DNA of 42,449 nucleotides, taken from the NCBI GenBank assembly GCA_002401885.1, contig NVUL01000053.1, positions 1-42,449 on the forward strand, given 5' to 3'. This document shows positions 1 to 7,770 of the stretch, in pieces. The notes under the pieces were generated by a model. That model saw only the letters and a list, made by a program, of their open reading frames with translations, made no database searches and was not told where the DNA came from. A program made the translations under genes and the position numbers. Each line of letters begins with the position of its first letter. The first letter of the stretch is position 1. The stretch is from SAR86 cluster bacterium. GTDB taxonomy: Bacteria > Pseudomonadota > Gammaproteobacteria > Pseudomonadales > Pseudohongiellaceae.

Positions 1-104
1 AGGAGTACGCCTACCCAGTAAATGGATGAGAGAGACGGGAAGGCGATGGCAGGAAATAACCAAGTTGCAGGGAGTCAGGGAGTACGCCTACCTACCAAAT
101 GGAT
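1..104. repeat. Two direct-repeat copies, period 77 bp, at the left edge
   Basis: GGAGTACGCCTACC occurs at 2-15 and again at 79-92. Each copy is followed after 4 variable bases by AAATGGAT (20-27 and 97-104). The period is exactly 77 bp, and the first copy starts at the window edge, so further copies may lie outside. I see no convincing coding frame in 1-233 and no recognised mobile-element end. The rest of 1-233 is the upstream region of the ABC transporter gene. Confidence 0.6.
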
Positions 105-233
105 TTTGTGTCGGACAGAGTCCGGTAGAAAATAGTCCCAGAAATATTATTGCTGCCCATCTGATGTCCTCGCGATTGGCTATCAGAATGAGCTAATCCT
201 TGCTTTTATACCTGTAGTTGCTACATTGCGCCC

Positions 234-2000
234 ATGCCAGAATCCAGTACTTCCTTACTTCTAAAATCTGCCGCCTTTTTAAAACCCTACAAGAAGCAAA
301 TTGCTATCGCAGCAGTCGCTCTGGTTTTCACGGCGGCGCTGACATTGGGCCTCGTTCAATACGTAAGAATCATCGTCGATAGTGGATTTGTAGCGGGCTC
401 AACCGATGCTCTCAATACCGCCGTATTGGGTTTTTTCCTCATCGCTATTTTTCAAGCAGTTGGCACCTTCGCCAGATTCTATTGGGTGTCTTGGTTGGGT
501 GAACGCGTCACGGCCGACATTCGTAAGGCGGTCTATGCCCATATCATCGACTTGCATCCCGGCTACTTCGAAGACAACCTCAGTGGCGAGATTCAGTCGC
601 GTATCACGACTGATACTACGCTCATTCAATCCGTCATCGGCTCGTCGGCTTCGATTGCGCTACGTAACCTGCTGATGATGGTCGGCGGCACGATCTTTCT
701 TTTTATAACGAACCCTAAACTCACCAGTGTTGTGATGATCTGTATCCCGCTCGTGATTGGCCCAATCCTGTACTTCGGCAAGAAGGTGCGGTTGCTCTCG
801 AGAAGCAGTCAGGACGAGATCGCAAATGTTGGTGCCTATGTCGGCGAAACTATTCAGCAGATCAAGACAGTGCAGGCTTACAATCATCAGAGCTTTGATG
901 ACAAACAGTTTTCCGACCATGTAGAGACTGCATTCAATGTCGCCTTACGCCGCATCATGATGCGCTCTTTCCTTATTACAATTGTTATAACGTTAGTGTT
1001 CGGTGCGTTAGCGGTAATGATCTGGGTCGGTGGTCAGGATGTCATTAACGGCACGATGTCGGCTGGCGAGCTGACTGCGTTCGTAGCCTACGCGGTGTTG
1101 GTGGCGTCGGCGGTTGGGGCAATCAGCCAGGTCATCAGTGAGCTACAGCGTGCCGCAGGGGCGATGGAGAGGCTGATGGAGTTGTTGGAAGCCGAGAACG
1201 AAATTAAGGCCCCAGAGAAGCCGAGTCAGCTCAATGGTGAATTCAAGGGCCTGCTATCCTTGACAGATGTTACGTTTGCCTACGCCTCGCGGCCCGAAAC
1301 TCCAGCGCTGGACGGCGTCACCTTGCAGATTCAGTCGGGTGAGAGTATTGCCTTAGTAGGACCTTCAGGCGCAGGAAAGTCCACACTCTTCGATCTAGTG
1401 CTGCGTTTCTACGATCCACAATCAGGATCTCTAGCATTGGATGGCATAGATATTAGAGAGCTCGACCCACAAGAACTAAGAAGTCATATCGCAATCGTCT
1501 CTCAACAGCCGACCATGTTTACCGGCAATGTCTGGGATAATATTCGCTACGGCAGACCCGATGCTAGCGACGAAGAAGTTCGCAGTGCCGCCGAATCAGC
1601 TTATGCGAGTGAATTCATAGACAAGTTACCCGAGGGCTACGATAGTTATCTCGGCGAGTCCGGCATTCGCCTATCGGGCGGACAGAAGCAGCGCATAGCG
1701 ATAGCTAGGGCAATTCTGAAAGACCCAGAGATTCTGTTACTCGACGAGGCAACCAGCGCCTTAGATGCCGAGAGCGAGCGCAAGGTGCAGATGGCGTTGG
1801 AAAAACTGATGGCGAATCGCACCTCACTGGTCATCGCCCACCGTTTAGCAACGGTGATGAATGTAAACAAAATTGTGGTGCTCGATTCTGGCAAGTTAAT
1901 CGCTCAGGGCTCCCACAAGGAGCTGCTGCTCGAGAGCGAGTTATATGCAAACCTTGCCAGCCTTCAGTTCTCTGCCAGTCCCGATGAGACTGACCGATAG
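234..2000 (+). CDS. ABC half-transporter, fused membrane and ATPase domains (MsbA/HlyB-type exporter)
   Basis: This 588-residue protein has the usual size for a type IV (exporter-fold) ABC half-transporter that works as a homodimer in the inner membrane. Residues about 20-310 form the six-helix membrane domain. The nucleotide-binding domain follows, with Walker A GPSGAGKS (376-383), signature LSGGQ (480-484), Walker B ILLLDEATSALD (from about 500) and an H-loop in VIAHR. The intact motifs suggest an active exporter, but the substrate (lipid, peptide or drug) cannot be told from sequence, so no symbol is given. The ATG at 234 is the first in frame. No good Shine-Dalgarno sequence precedes it, so the start is less certain than the identity. 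The DUF1415 gene follows 52 bp downstream on the same strand and may be co-transcribed. Confidence 0.93.
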   Translation: MPESSTSLLLKSAAFLKPYKKQIAIAAVALVFTAALTLGLVQYVRIIVDSGFVAGSTDALNTAVLGFFLIAIFQAVGTFARFYWVSWLGERVTADIRKAVYAHIIDLHPGYFEDNLSGEIQSRITTDTTLIQSVIGSSASIALRNLLMMVGGTIFLFITNPKLTSVVMICIPLVIGPILYFGKKVRLLSRSSQDEIANVGAYVGETIQQIKTVQAYNHQSFDDKQFSDHVETAFNVALRRIMMRSFLITIVITLVFGALAVMIWVGGQDVINGTMSAGELTAFVAYAVLVASAVGAISQVISELQRAAGAMERLMELLEAENEIKAPEKPSQLNGEFKGLLSLTDVTFAYASRPETPALDGVTLQIQSGESIALVGPSGAGKSTLFDLVLRFYDPQSGSLALDGIDIRELDPQELRSHIAIVSQQPTMFTGNVWDNIRYGRPDASDEEVRSAAESAYASEFIDKLPEGYDSYLGESGIRLSGGQKQRIAIARAILKDPEILLLDEATSALDAESERKVQMALEKLMANRTSLVIAHRLATVMNVNKIVVLDSGKLIAQGSHKELLLESELYANLASLQFSASPDETDR

Positions 2001-2052
2001 AACTAGCGTTAGCGCGTTTCGCATTAAGCAATGCGACATCCGAGAGGGCTCC

Positions 2053-2610
2053 ATGCATCAGCATGAAATAGTAAAAGACGTTCGTCATTGGTTAGAAGCA
2101 TTCGTTATCGAACTCAACCTCTGTCCCTTCGCAAAACGCGAGCTTATCAACGACCGAGTGAAGTTTGTTGTAAGCGATGCTAGCACCGAAGAACACCTGC
2201 TTGCCGATTTGCAGCAAGAGTTGTCGCATCTTCAAGAAGATGGCGAGATCGAAACTACGTTACTGATCCACCCTAATGTGCTGCAAGCGTTCGATGACTA
2301 CAATCAATTTCTGAATATTGTTGATGCTCTCTTAGATGAAGAGGGTCTTCTCGGGGTTTATCAGATTGCCAGTTTTCATCCCCAGTATAGATTTTCTGAT
2401 ACCGAAGAGGATGATGCCGAGAACTATAGCAACCGCTCTCCCTATCCAATCCTACATCTATTGAGAGAGTCTAGCCTGGAGCGGGAAATAGCCAGGCATC
2501 AGGATACGTCTCTAATCCCTCAGCGTAATATTCAACTACTGCGCACTATGGGCACGGCCAAGCTGCAGGCGCTTCTGCAACGGACAGATAAAGCGCCTGC
2601 CACGAAGTAG
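2053..2610 (+). CDS. DUF1415 family protein
   Basis: About 185 residues, cytoplasmic, with no signal peptide or membrane segment. The family hallmarks I recognise are the N-terminal ELNLCPFAKRE segment, the central IASFHPQYRF motif and NRSPYPILHLLRE. Biochemical function is unknown to me. The frame stays open upstream to 1945 inside the ABC transporter gene, but the conserved protein begins at MHQHEIVKDVRHWLEAF, so I place the start at the ATG at 2053, preceded by GAGAGG. The gene is convergent with the next one: only 3 bp separate the two stop codons. Confidence 0.85.
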   Translation: MHQHEIVKDVRHWLEAFVIELNLCPFAKRELINDRVKFVVSDASTEEHLLADLQQELSHLQEDGEIETTLLIHPNVLQAFDDYNQFLNIVDALLDEEGLLGVYQIASFHPQYRFSDTEEDDAENYSNRSPYPILHLLRESSLEREIARHQDTSLIPQRNIQLLRTMGTAKLQALLQRTDKAPATK

Positions 2611-2613
2611 AAA

Positions 2614-3051
2614 CTACAGCTTGTCGAATCGAATCAGCAGCGAATCTCGAATGGCTTCTTCGCGCAGATGGCTGATAGCTAGATAGCCGGGGTCCTGAAT
2701 CAAGCTAGTAAATGCCGCAAAATTTGGCCATTCAATCAGAAACACCAAATCGGCATCGAATTCACCAATGAGTGCCTGTGCGGGGCTATAGGACGCGTCA
2801 GTTTTGCCGCCATGTTTCGCTACAAAAGGGCCAGCGGCCTGCAGGTATTCAGCGTATTTGGCCGCTCCCCCCTCTTCTTTGAACCAGAGTGCATTGAACA
2901 TAAAGAAACTCGTATCAGTGACAGCAGATGGCTCCGCTGCACGGGCGTCATCAAGGCTGAAATAGAACAACAGGGTCAGCAGGAGGGAGATAAACCCCAT
3001 TCTCGTAATCCCAGATAATAAGAGTTTGCTACCAGCAGATACTGATTTCAT
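2614..3051 (-). CDS. Secreted or membrane-anchored DUF1330-like protein
   Basis: A 145-residue protein. Residues about 14-37 are hydrophobic and followed by DARAAEP, which reads as a Sec signal peptide or a single membrane anchor. The remainder (FFMFNALWFKEEGGAAKYAEYL through VFLIEWPNFAAF and a terminal DSLLIRFDKL) resembles the ferredoxin-like dimeric alpha/beta barrel of DUF1330. Members are mostly cytoplasmic and uncharacterised, so an exported version is somewhat unusual. Function is unknown. It is divergent from acnA across a roughly 155-bp gap. Confidence 0.72.
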   Translation of the reverse strand: MKSVSAGSKLLLSGITRMGFISLLLTLLFYFSLDDARAAEPSAVTDTSFFMFNALWFKEEGGAAKYAEYLQAAGPFVAKHGGKTDASYSPAQALIGEFDADLVFLIEWPNFAAFTSLIQDPGYLAISHLREEAIRDSLLIRFDKL

Positions 3052-3141
3052 GGCGTGAGTCCTAGATTTAGTAGATGATCTGATTGAATTACAGGTGACC
3101 GCTGGAGTCCAGATTAAATTTTACTGGTGCAAGGAATAATA

Positions 3142-3169
3142 TTGGACATCCTGTGCACTGCTTTAATAG
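3142..3169 (+). promoter_or_regulatory. Weak candidate sigma-70 promoter for acnA
   Basis: TTGGAC at 3142-3147 is followed, after a 16-bp spacer, by TAATAG at 3164-3169. Both boxes deviate from consensus. The position would put transcription start near 3176, just upstream of the acnA leader. No other signal in 3052-3207 looks better. Confidence 0.3.
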
Positions 3170-3210
3170 GATGATTCGGCAAATGAAATTGACTGATATG
3201 AGGTGGCATC

Positions 3211-5859
3211 ATCAATAATCCCCGCGAACAGAGTATCCGTGAACTGAGTGTTGGTTCCACTACCTATAAATACTTCAGCCTCGAGGCTTTGTGCGAAGCG
3301 GGATTCGATAACGTTGATTCGCTTCCTATCTCGATAAAAATTCTACTCGAAAATCTATTGCGGCACTGTGACGAAAAGGTAGTGACTCGCACACACATCG
3401 AGAAGCTGGTCGATTGGCAGAACTCTCAACACAGCAGCGAAGAGATCATGTTCCTTCCGGTGCGGGTATTGATGCAGGATTTCACCGGTGTGCCTGCTGT
3501 GGTCGATCTCGCCGCGATGCGTGACGCAGTGGCCAGAGGTGGTAAGGACCCGTCGCTAATCAATCCAACTAATTCTGTGGATCTGGTTATCGACCACTCG
3601 GTCATGGTCGACAAGTTCGCCGTCGAGTCGGCGTATCGCGAGAATGTGAAGATCGAGATGGAACGCAATCGCGAGCGCTATCAGTTTCTGCGCTGGGGGC
3701 AGACTGCCTTCGATAACTTTCGTGTGGTGCCGCCGGGCACTGGTATCTGTCATCAGGTTAATCTGGAATACCTCGCGAAGTCTGTTTGGCAGGCTGAGAT
3801 AGGCGGCGACCTATTTGCCTTTCCCGACACGCTAGTCGGTACCGATAGCCATACCACGATGATAAATGGCTTAGCCGTCCTCGGTTGGGGGGTAGGCGGA
3901 ATCGAAGCGGAAGCGGCGATGCTGGGGCAGCCACTCTCCATGAATATTCCGCAGGTAGTTGGCTTTAAACTGGAAGGGGACCTAGTTGAAGGTATAACCG
4001 CGACAGATCTCGTGCTAACTATTACGGAAATGTTGAGGGGGCACGGTGTTGTTGGAAAGTTCGTCGAGTTCTATGGTGCTGGCTTGAATAATCTGAGCCT
4101 GGCCGATCGTGCAACCATCGCCAACATGACACCAGAGTATGGTGCCACGTGCAGTTTCTTTGCGGTGGATCAGAAGACGCTGGACTATCTTGCGCTAACT
4201 GGAAGAGAGACGCAGAACATAGAGCTAGTCGAGGCCTATAGTAAGGCACAGGGCTTGTGGCGACGCGACGATGATGCAGTGAACTACAGCAGTTCGCTCT
4301 CACTCGACATGAGCGAGGTGGTGCCCTGCCTCGCCGGTCCGAAGAGGCCTCAGGATCGCGTGCCGGTTACCGATCTGGCTGGCTGCTTTACTAAAGAATT
4401 CGATATCAGCGTGGCAAAGTCTGGCGCTGTTGAGGGTGAAGACTATGAGTTGGAAGAGGGTGCCGTAGTTATCGCGGCGATCACCTCCTGTACCAATACA
4501 TCGAATCCGGATGTGATGATGGCCGCTGGCCTGATGGCGAAGAAGGCGCTTGAGAAAGGACTGCAGCGAAAGCCGTGGGTGAAGACGTCTCTAGCGCCGG
4601 GTTCCAAAGTCGTCTCGGAATATCTAGAGCAGGCGGGCCTGCAGGAGCCTTTAGATAAGCTAGGGTTCAATCTCGTAGGCTATGGCTGCACTACCTGTAT
4701 AGGTAACTCGGGTCCGCTGCCTCCTGCTATCGATGCAGCGATTGCTGATAACGATCTTACTGTGTGCTCGGTACTTTCTGGGAATAGGAATTTCGAGGGC
4801 CGTATTCATCAGCGCGTCAAGGCGAACTGGCTCGCGTCTCCTCCATTGGTTGTTGCCTATGCACTTGCCGGTTCCGTGAATGTTGATATCAGCACCGAAC
4901 CCCTCGGTGAGAACGCGGCCGGTGAATCCATCTATCTGAATGACATTTGGCCAAGCAACGAAGAGATAGACGAGGCGGTAAAGTTAGTGCGCCGGCAGAT
5001 GTTCGACAAGGGCTATAGCGAAGTATTCGATGGTGATGAAGAATGGAATAGCCTGCCGATAGAGCCGGGAAAAACGTATCAATGGCAAGAAGACTCCACC
5101 TATATTCGTAATCCGCCATTCTTCGATCCCGCTATTACTGACGTGAGCGGCGATATCCTTTCCGCGAACATCCTTGCCGTGTTGGGAGACTCGGTTACAA
5201 CCGATCATATCTCTCCGGCTGGTTCCATCGCCGAGGACAGTCCGGCTGGAGACTATCTAAAATCTCGCGGAATAGAAAAAGCGCAGTTCAATTCCTACGG
5301 GTCGAGGCGGGGTAATCACGAGGTGATGATGCGTGGCACATTCGCCAACATCCGCATAAAGAACGAGATGCTTGCTGGCATTGAGGGTGGCTATACTCAT
5401 ATGGCAGGCGAGACCAAGGCTATGCCAATCTACGATGCAGCCATGCAATACGAGCGGAACAAGACGCCGCTAGTCGTGGTCGCTGGTAAGGAGTACGGAA
5501 CTGGATCGAGTCGCGACTGGGCGGCAAAGGGCACGCGCCTGCTCGGTGTTCGCGCCGTAATCGCGCAGAGTTTCGAACGTATTCATCGCTCCAACCTTGC
5601 CGGCATGGGTGTACTGCCCCTGCAGTTTCCTGACGGCGTGGATCGCAAGTCACTTAAGCTGAGTGGTAACGAAGAAATTAGCCTTACCGGTCTCACGAAC
5701 GTCTCGGCCGGCATGAAGGTGTCGATGGAAGTTGAGTACGTCGATGGATCAATCGATTCTTGCGAGCTGTTATGCAGGCTAGATACCGAGTTGGAAGTGC
5801 AATACTTTAACAGTGGTGGGATTATGCCATTTGTTGTTAATAAGCTATTAGCGGACTAA
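3211..5859 (+). CDS. acnA: Aconitate hydratase A (aconitase), anomalous start
   Basis: This enzyme interconverts citrate and isocitrate in the TCA cycle through a [4Fe-4S] cluster. Cluster cysteines are in TSCTNTSNP (codon at 4489) and GYGCTTCIGNSGPL (codons at 4687 and 4696). The C-terminal swivel domain has GKEYGTGSSRDWAAKG. The first canonical start in frame is TTG at 3289, but that would remove conserved N-terminal sequence (SIRELSVGSTTYKYFSLEAL) that is open upstream to the stop at 3199-3201. No ATG, GTG or TTG lies in that extension. I place the start provisionally at ATC 3211, 4 nt after AGGTGG (3201-3206), giving about 882 residues, close to the family's roughly 890. The alternatives are a one-base sequence error or frameshift linking the short ATG frame at 3183 (11 codons, ending at 3218) to acnA. 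Identity is near certain; the start is not. Confidence 0.95.
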   Translation: MNNPREQSIRELSVGSTTYKYFSLEALCEAGFDNVDSLPISIKILLENLLRHCDEKVVTRTHIEKLVDWQNSQHSSEEIMFLPVRVLMQDFTGVPAVVDLAAMRDAVARGGKDPSLINPTNSVDLVIDHSVMVDKFAVESAYRENVKIEMERNRERYQFLRWGQTAFDNFRVVPPGTGICHQVNLEYLAKSVWQAEIGGDLFAFPDTLVGTDSHTTMINGLAVLGWGVGGIEAEAAMLGQPLSMNIPQVVGFKLEGDLVEGITATDLVLTITEMLRGHGVVGKFVEFYGAGLNNLSLADRATIANMTPEYGATCSFFAVDQKTLDYLALTGRETQNIELVEAYSKAQGLWRRDDDAVNYSSSLSLDMSEVVPCLAGPKRPQDRVPVTDLAGCFTKEFDISVAKSGAVEGEDYELEEGAVVIAAITSCTNTSNPDVMMAAGLMAKKALEKGLQRKPWVKTSLAPGSKVVSEYLEQAGLQEPLDKLGFNLVGYGCTTCIGNSGPLPPAIDAAIADNDLTVCSVLSGNRNFEGRIHQRVKANWLASPPLVVAYALAGSVNVDISTEPLGENAAGESIYLNDIWPSNEEIDEAVKLVRRQMFDKGYSEVFDGDEEWNSLPIEPGKTYQWQEDSTYIRNPPFFDPAITDVSGDILSANILAVLGDSVTTDHISPAGSIAEDSPAGDYLKSRGIEKAQFNSYGSRRGNHEVMMRGTFANIRIKNEMLAGIEGGYTHMAGETKAMPIYDAAMQYERNKTPLVVVAGKEYGTGSSRDWAAKGTRLLGVRAVIAQSFERIHRSNLAGMGVLPLQFPDGVDRKSLKLSGNEEISLTGLTNVSAGMKVSMEVEYVDGSIDSCELLCRLDTELEVQYFNSGGIMPFVVNKLLAD

Positions 5860-5872
5860 TTCTCAAAATTGT

Positions 5873-5907
5873 GAAAGCTTGCCTCCTACTCTAGGTGGCA
5901 AGCTTTC
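5873..5907. terminator. Bidirectional hairpin terminator between convergent genes
   Basis: GAAAGCTTGCC (5873-5883) and GGCAAGCTTTC (5897-5907) form a perfect 11-bp stem. Its 13-nt loop holds a further CCT/AGG pairing. It lies between the stop of acnA (5859) and the stop of the minus-strand beta-propeller gene (5918), the classic place for a shared terminator. There is no long T-run on either side, so it may be only moderately efficient or may act as an mRNA 3'-end protector. Confidence 0.75.
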
Positions 5908-5917
5908 AGAGCGTCAA

Positions 5918-7111
5918 TTACAGTTTATCAATTGGCCATGCCGGACCGCTGTTCTCGGAGGTTACAGCGCGCAGCCCTTGGTAAGAAAACTTCTGCAGTC
6001 GCCTTCCATCGTAGGTTTCTGTTGTGTAAATATTCCCCTTCGAATCAGTTGCAATACTATGAACTGCAAAGAAGAGGCCGGGTGCTCTTCCCCCATCACC
6101 AAACGTGGTCAGGACATCTAAAGTCTCGCGTTCGATGATATGTACGCGATGATTCTGACCATCGGCTAGGTAGATATATTTCTGCTCTTCATCTTTCGAG
6201 AATGCGATATCCCACACTGAACCCTGCGCTAGGGTTTGAGGGAGTATTTGTTTCTCTCTCACAAAAGTTCCGTCGGTTCTAAAGACTTGAATACGATCCG
6301 CTTCCCGATCACAGACATATACCAATCCATCGAGGGAGGGTTCGGCACAATGAACTGGGCCGATGAATTGCTGCGGTAGGGGCTGACTAGGATCGTAAGT
6401 CAAATCATCGTCTTGCGGAGTATTGCCATAGGCTCCCCAAAATCGTTTGAAAGCTCCGGTACTCGCATTGAGAACAACGACTCGCCTATTTAAATAACCA
6501 TCAGCGATGTAGGCTTCGTTCGCTTCTCGATCGATAGCGATTTCTGCCACGCGTCCGAAGTGCTCGGTGCTATTGCTGTCGGTAGAGTTACCTGGCTCGC
6601 CATACTCGGCAATAAACTCTCCATCACGAGTAAATACAAGCACATGCGAGTCTCCGCTGCCATTTCCGCCAATCCATATGTTTCCGTTCGCCGCTACCTC
6701 TATTCCATGATTCGATGCTGGCCATGTATATTCATCGCTAGGTCCGCCCCAAGCATTGACTAGATTTCCTTGAGGATCGAACTCCAAGATCGGTGGTGCC
6801 GGTGAACAACAATCACTCACTCCGGCAGCAAGTCCGATTTCTCGTCCGCCGCTGAGAAAAATCTCTTCCTGATCACGATGCACCATAAAGACATGATCAC
6901 GATCGTCGACCGCTACACCGATGGCGTTTCCGGTGATCCAGTGATTGGGTAATGGTTTCGGCCAAAATGGATCTACTTGAAAACTCGGTGCAACAACAGC
7001 GGTACTGTCAGCAGTGGAAGCGCTTTGCAATTGGCTTTGCATGACGCCTAATATCACAAGTAAGGCTACAGCCAGCGATCCTGCGGTGATTCGTTTCTTA
7101 GAAGGTTGCAT
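5918..7111 (-). CDS. Secreted NHL-repeat beta-propeller protein
   Basis: A 397-residue protein with an N-terminal signal peptide (basic MQPSKKR, then hydrophobic residues about 10-24). The mature part carries NHL/six-bladed beta-propeller signatures such as GIEVAANGNIWIGGNGSGDSH, AEIAIDREANEAYIADGYLNRRV, GLVYVCDREADRIQVF, IYLADGQNHRVHI and SIATDSKGNIYTTETYDGRRLQKF. These resemble the peptidylglycine alpha-amidating lyase-like/NHL group often found in marine proteobacteria. An amidating activity cannot be assumed. Likely periplasmic or surface-exposed, binding a ligand or acting as a lyase or lactonase. It is convergent with acnA and divergent from the BlaI-type repressor. Confidence 0.85.
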   Translation of the reverse strand: MQPSKKRITAGSLAVALLVILGVMQSQLQSASTADSTAVVAPSFQVDPFWPKPLPNHWITGNAIGVAVDDRDHVFMVHRDQEEIFLSGGREIGLAAGVSDCCSPAPPILEFDPQGNLVNAWGGPSDEYTWPASNHGIEVAANGNIWIGGNGSGDSHVLVFTRDGEFIAEYGEPGNSTDSNSTEHFGRVAEIAIDREANEAYIADGYLNRRVVVLNASTGAFKRFWGAYGNTPQDDDLTYDPSQPLPQQFIGPVHCAEPSLDGLVYVCDREADRIQVFRTDGTFVREKQILPQTLAQGSVWDIAFSKDEEQKYIYLADGQNHRVHIIERETLDVLTTFGDGGRAPGLFFAVHSIATDSKGNIYTTETYDGRRLQKFSYQGLRAVTSENSGPAWPIDKL

Positions 7112-7230
7112 AATTTCACCATTAAATAATTGTTAGTTTGTGTGTCCAAATTGAATTACATTCGTCTATAACGGGTTTGTTACCACAGGCTTTGGTTTAT
7201 AGAGAAATAAGCTTAAGCCCAATAAATTCG

Positions 7231-7289
7231 GTAGATGCAAGAATCTACGTATAAATACGTTGACGATACTACGTATAATGCCGTAGATT
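7231..7289. promoter_or_regulatory. Tandem BlaI/MecI-type operator dyads with overlapping promoter
   Basis: Two 18-bp imperfect dyads with 10 identical leading bases lie upstream of the repressor: CTACGTATAAATACGTTG (7245-7262, 8 of 9 pairs complementary) and CTACGTATAATGCCGTAG (7269-7286, five perfect outer pairs). The start-to-start distance is 24 bp. A third half-site, GTAGAT (7231-7236), is inverted relative to ATCTAC (7243-7248). TTGACG (7260-7265) with TAGATT (7284-7289) at 18-bp spacing is a plausible promoter buried in the second dyad. TATA-rich dyads with TAC/GTA cores and autoregulation are typical of BlaI/MecI repressors. Binding by the adjacent repressor is inferred. Confidence 0.6.
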
Positions 7290-7329
7290 TGTCAATGCCT
7301 TTATACCAGCGCGGGAGTAACGAGTTTCC

Positions 7330-7737
7330 ATGGCCAATAAGAAAAATGAATTGCTGACGCAGACCGAGTTGTCTCTGATGAATCTGCTATGGGAATTGGG
7401 AGAATCAACCGTCCGGCAGGTAAGAGGTAGCATGTCGAATGCTGAAGAGATTCCCTATACCACCGTCGCTGCAGTCATTCGTTTATTGGATAAGAAAGGT
7501 TTTCTTGAATCGCGGTTGGTGGGTAATACACTGCACTATTCCCCCGCTGTTGAAAAACAAGAGTATGAGGCGAAAGCGATAAATCAGATCGTGGAAAAGT
7601 TATTCAATGGAGCTCCTGTCGCGCTCGCTACTCGGTTGATAGACGACCAAAATTTAAGCAAAGAAGAACTTCAGCTTGTGCGTGATGAGCTAGACAGGAA
7701 ATTGGGTGAAGCCCAATATGAGGACGATGCCAAATAG
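7330..7737 (+). CDS. BlaI/MecI/CopY-family transcriptional repressor
   Basis: A 135-residue winged-helix repressor. Residues about 8-75 hold the DNA-binding domain (LTQTELSLMNLLWELGESTVRQV, then YTTVAAVIRLLDKKGFLESRLVGNTLHYSP). The C-terminal helices (AINQIVEKLFNGAPVALATRLID) are the family's dimerisation segment, where BlaR1-type proteases cut BlaI. The length matches the family (about 120-135). An M56 peptidase gene begins 33 bp downstream, the standard blaI-blaR1 order. The target is probably its own operon through the tandem dyads at 7245-7286. The inducer need not be a beta-lactam, because the partner sensor lacks the penicillin-binding domain. Confidence 0.9.
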   Translation: MANKKNELLTQTELSLMNLLWELGESTVRQVRGSMSNAEEIPYTTVAAVIRLLDKKGFLESRLVGNTLHYSPAVEKQEYEAKAINQIVEKLFNGAPVALATRLIDDQNLSKEELQLVRDELDRKLGEAQYEDDAK

Positions 7738-7770
7738 TGCATCGATAACTTCTGCAATGAGGAAAATCTC

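Noticed and set aside
1945..2052. Upstream extension of the DUF1415 gene
   Set aside because: It lies inside the ABC transporter gene and is not family-like; the conserved protein begins at the ATG at 2053.
3289..5859. TTG at 3289 as the true acnA start
   Set aside because: It would delete conserved aconitase N-terminal sequence that is open and recognisable upstream; kept only as the first canonical start in frame.
7260..7279. TTGACG with TATAAT as the promoter of the BlaI-type gene
   Set aside because: The spacer is only 8 bp; TTGACG with TAGATT at 18 bp is preferred.
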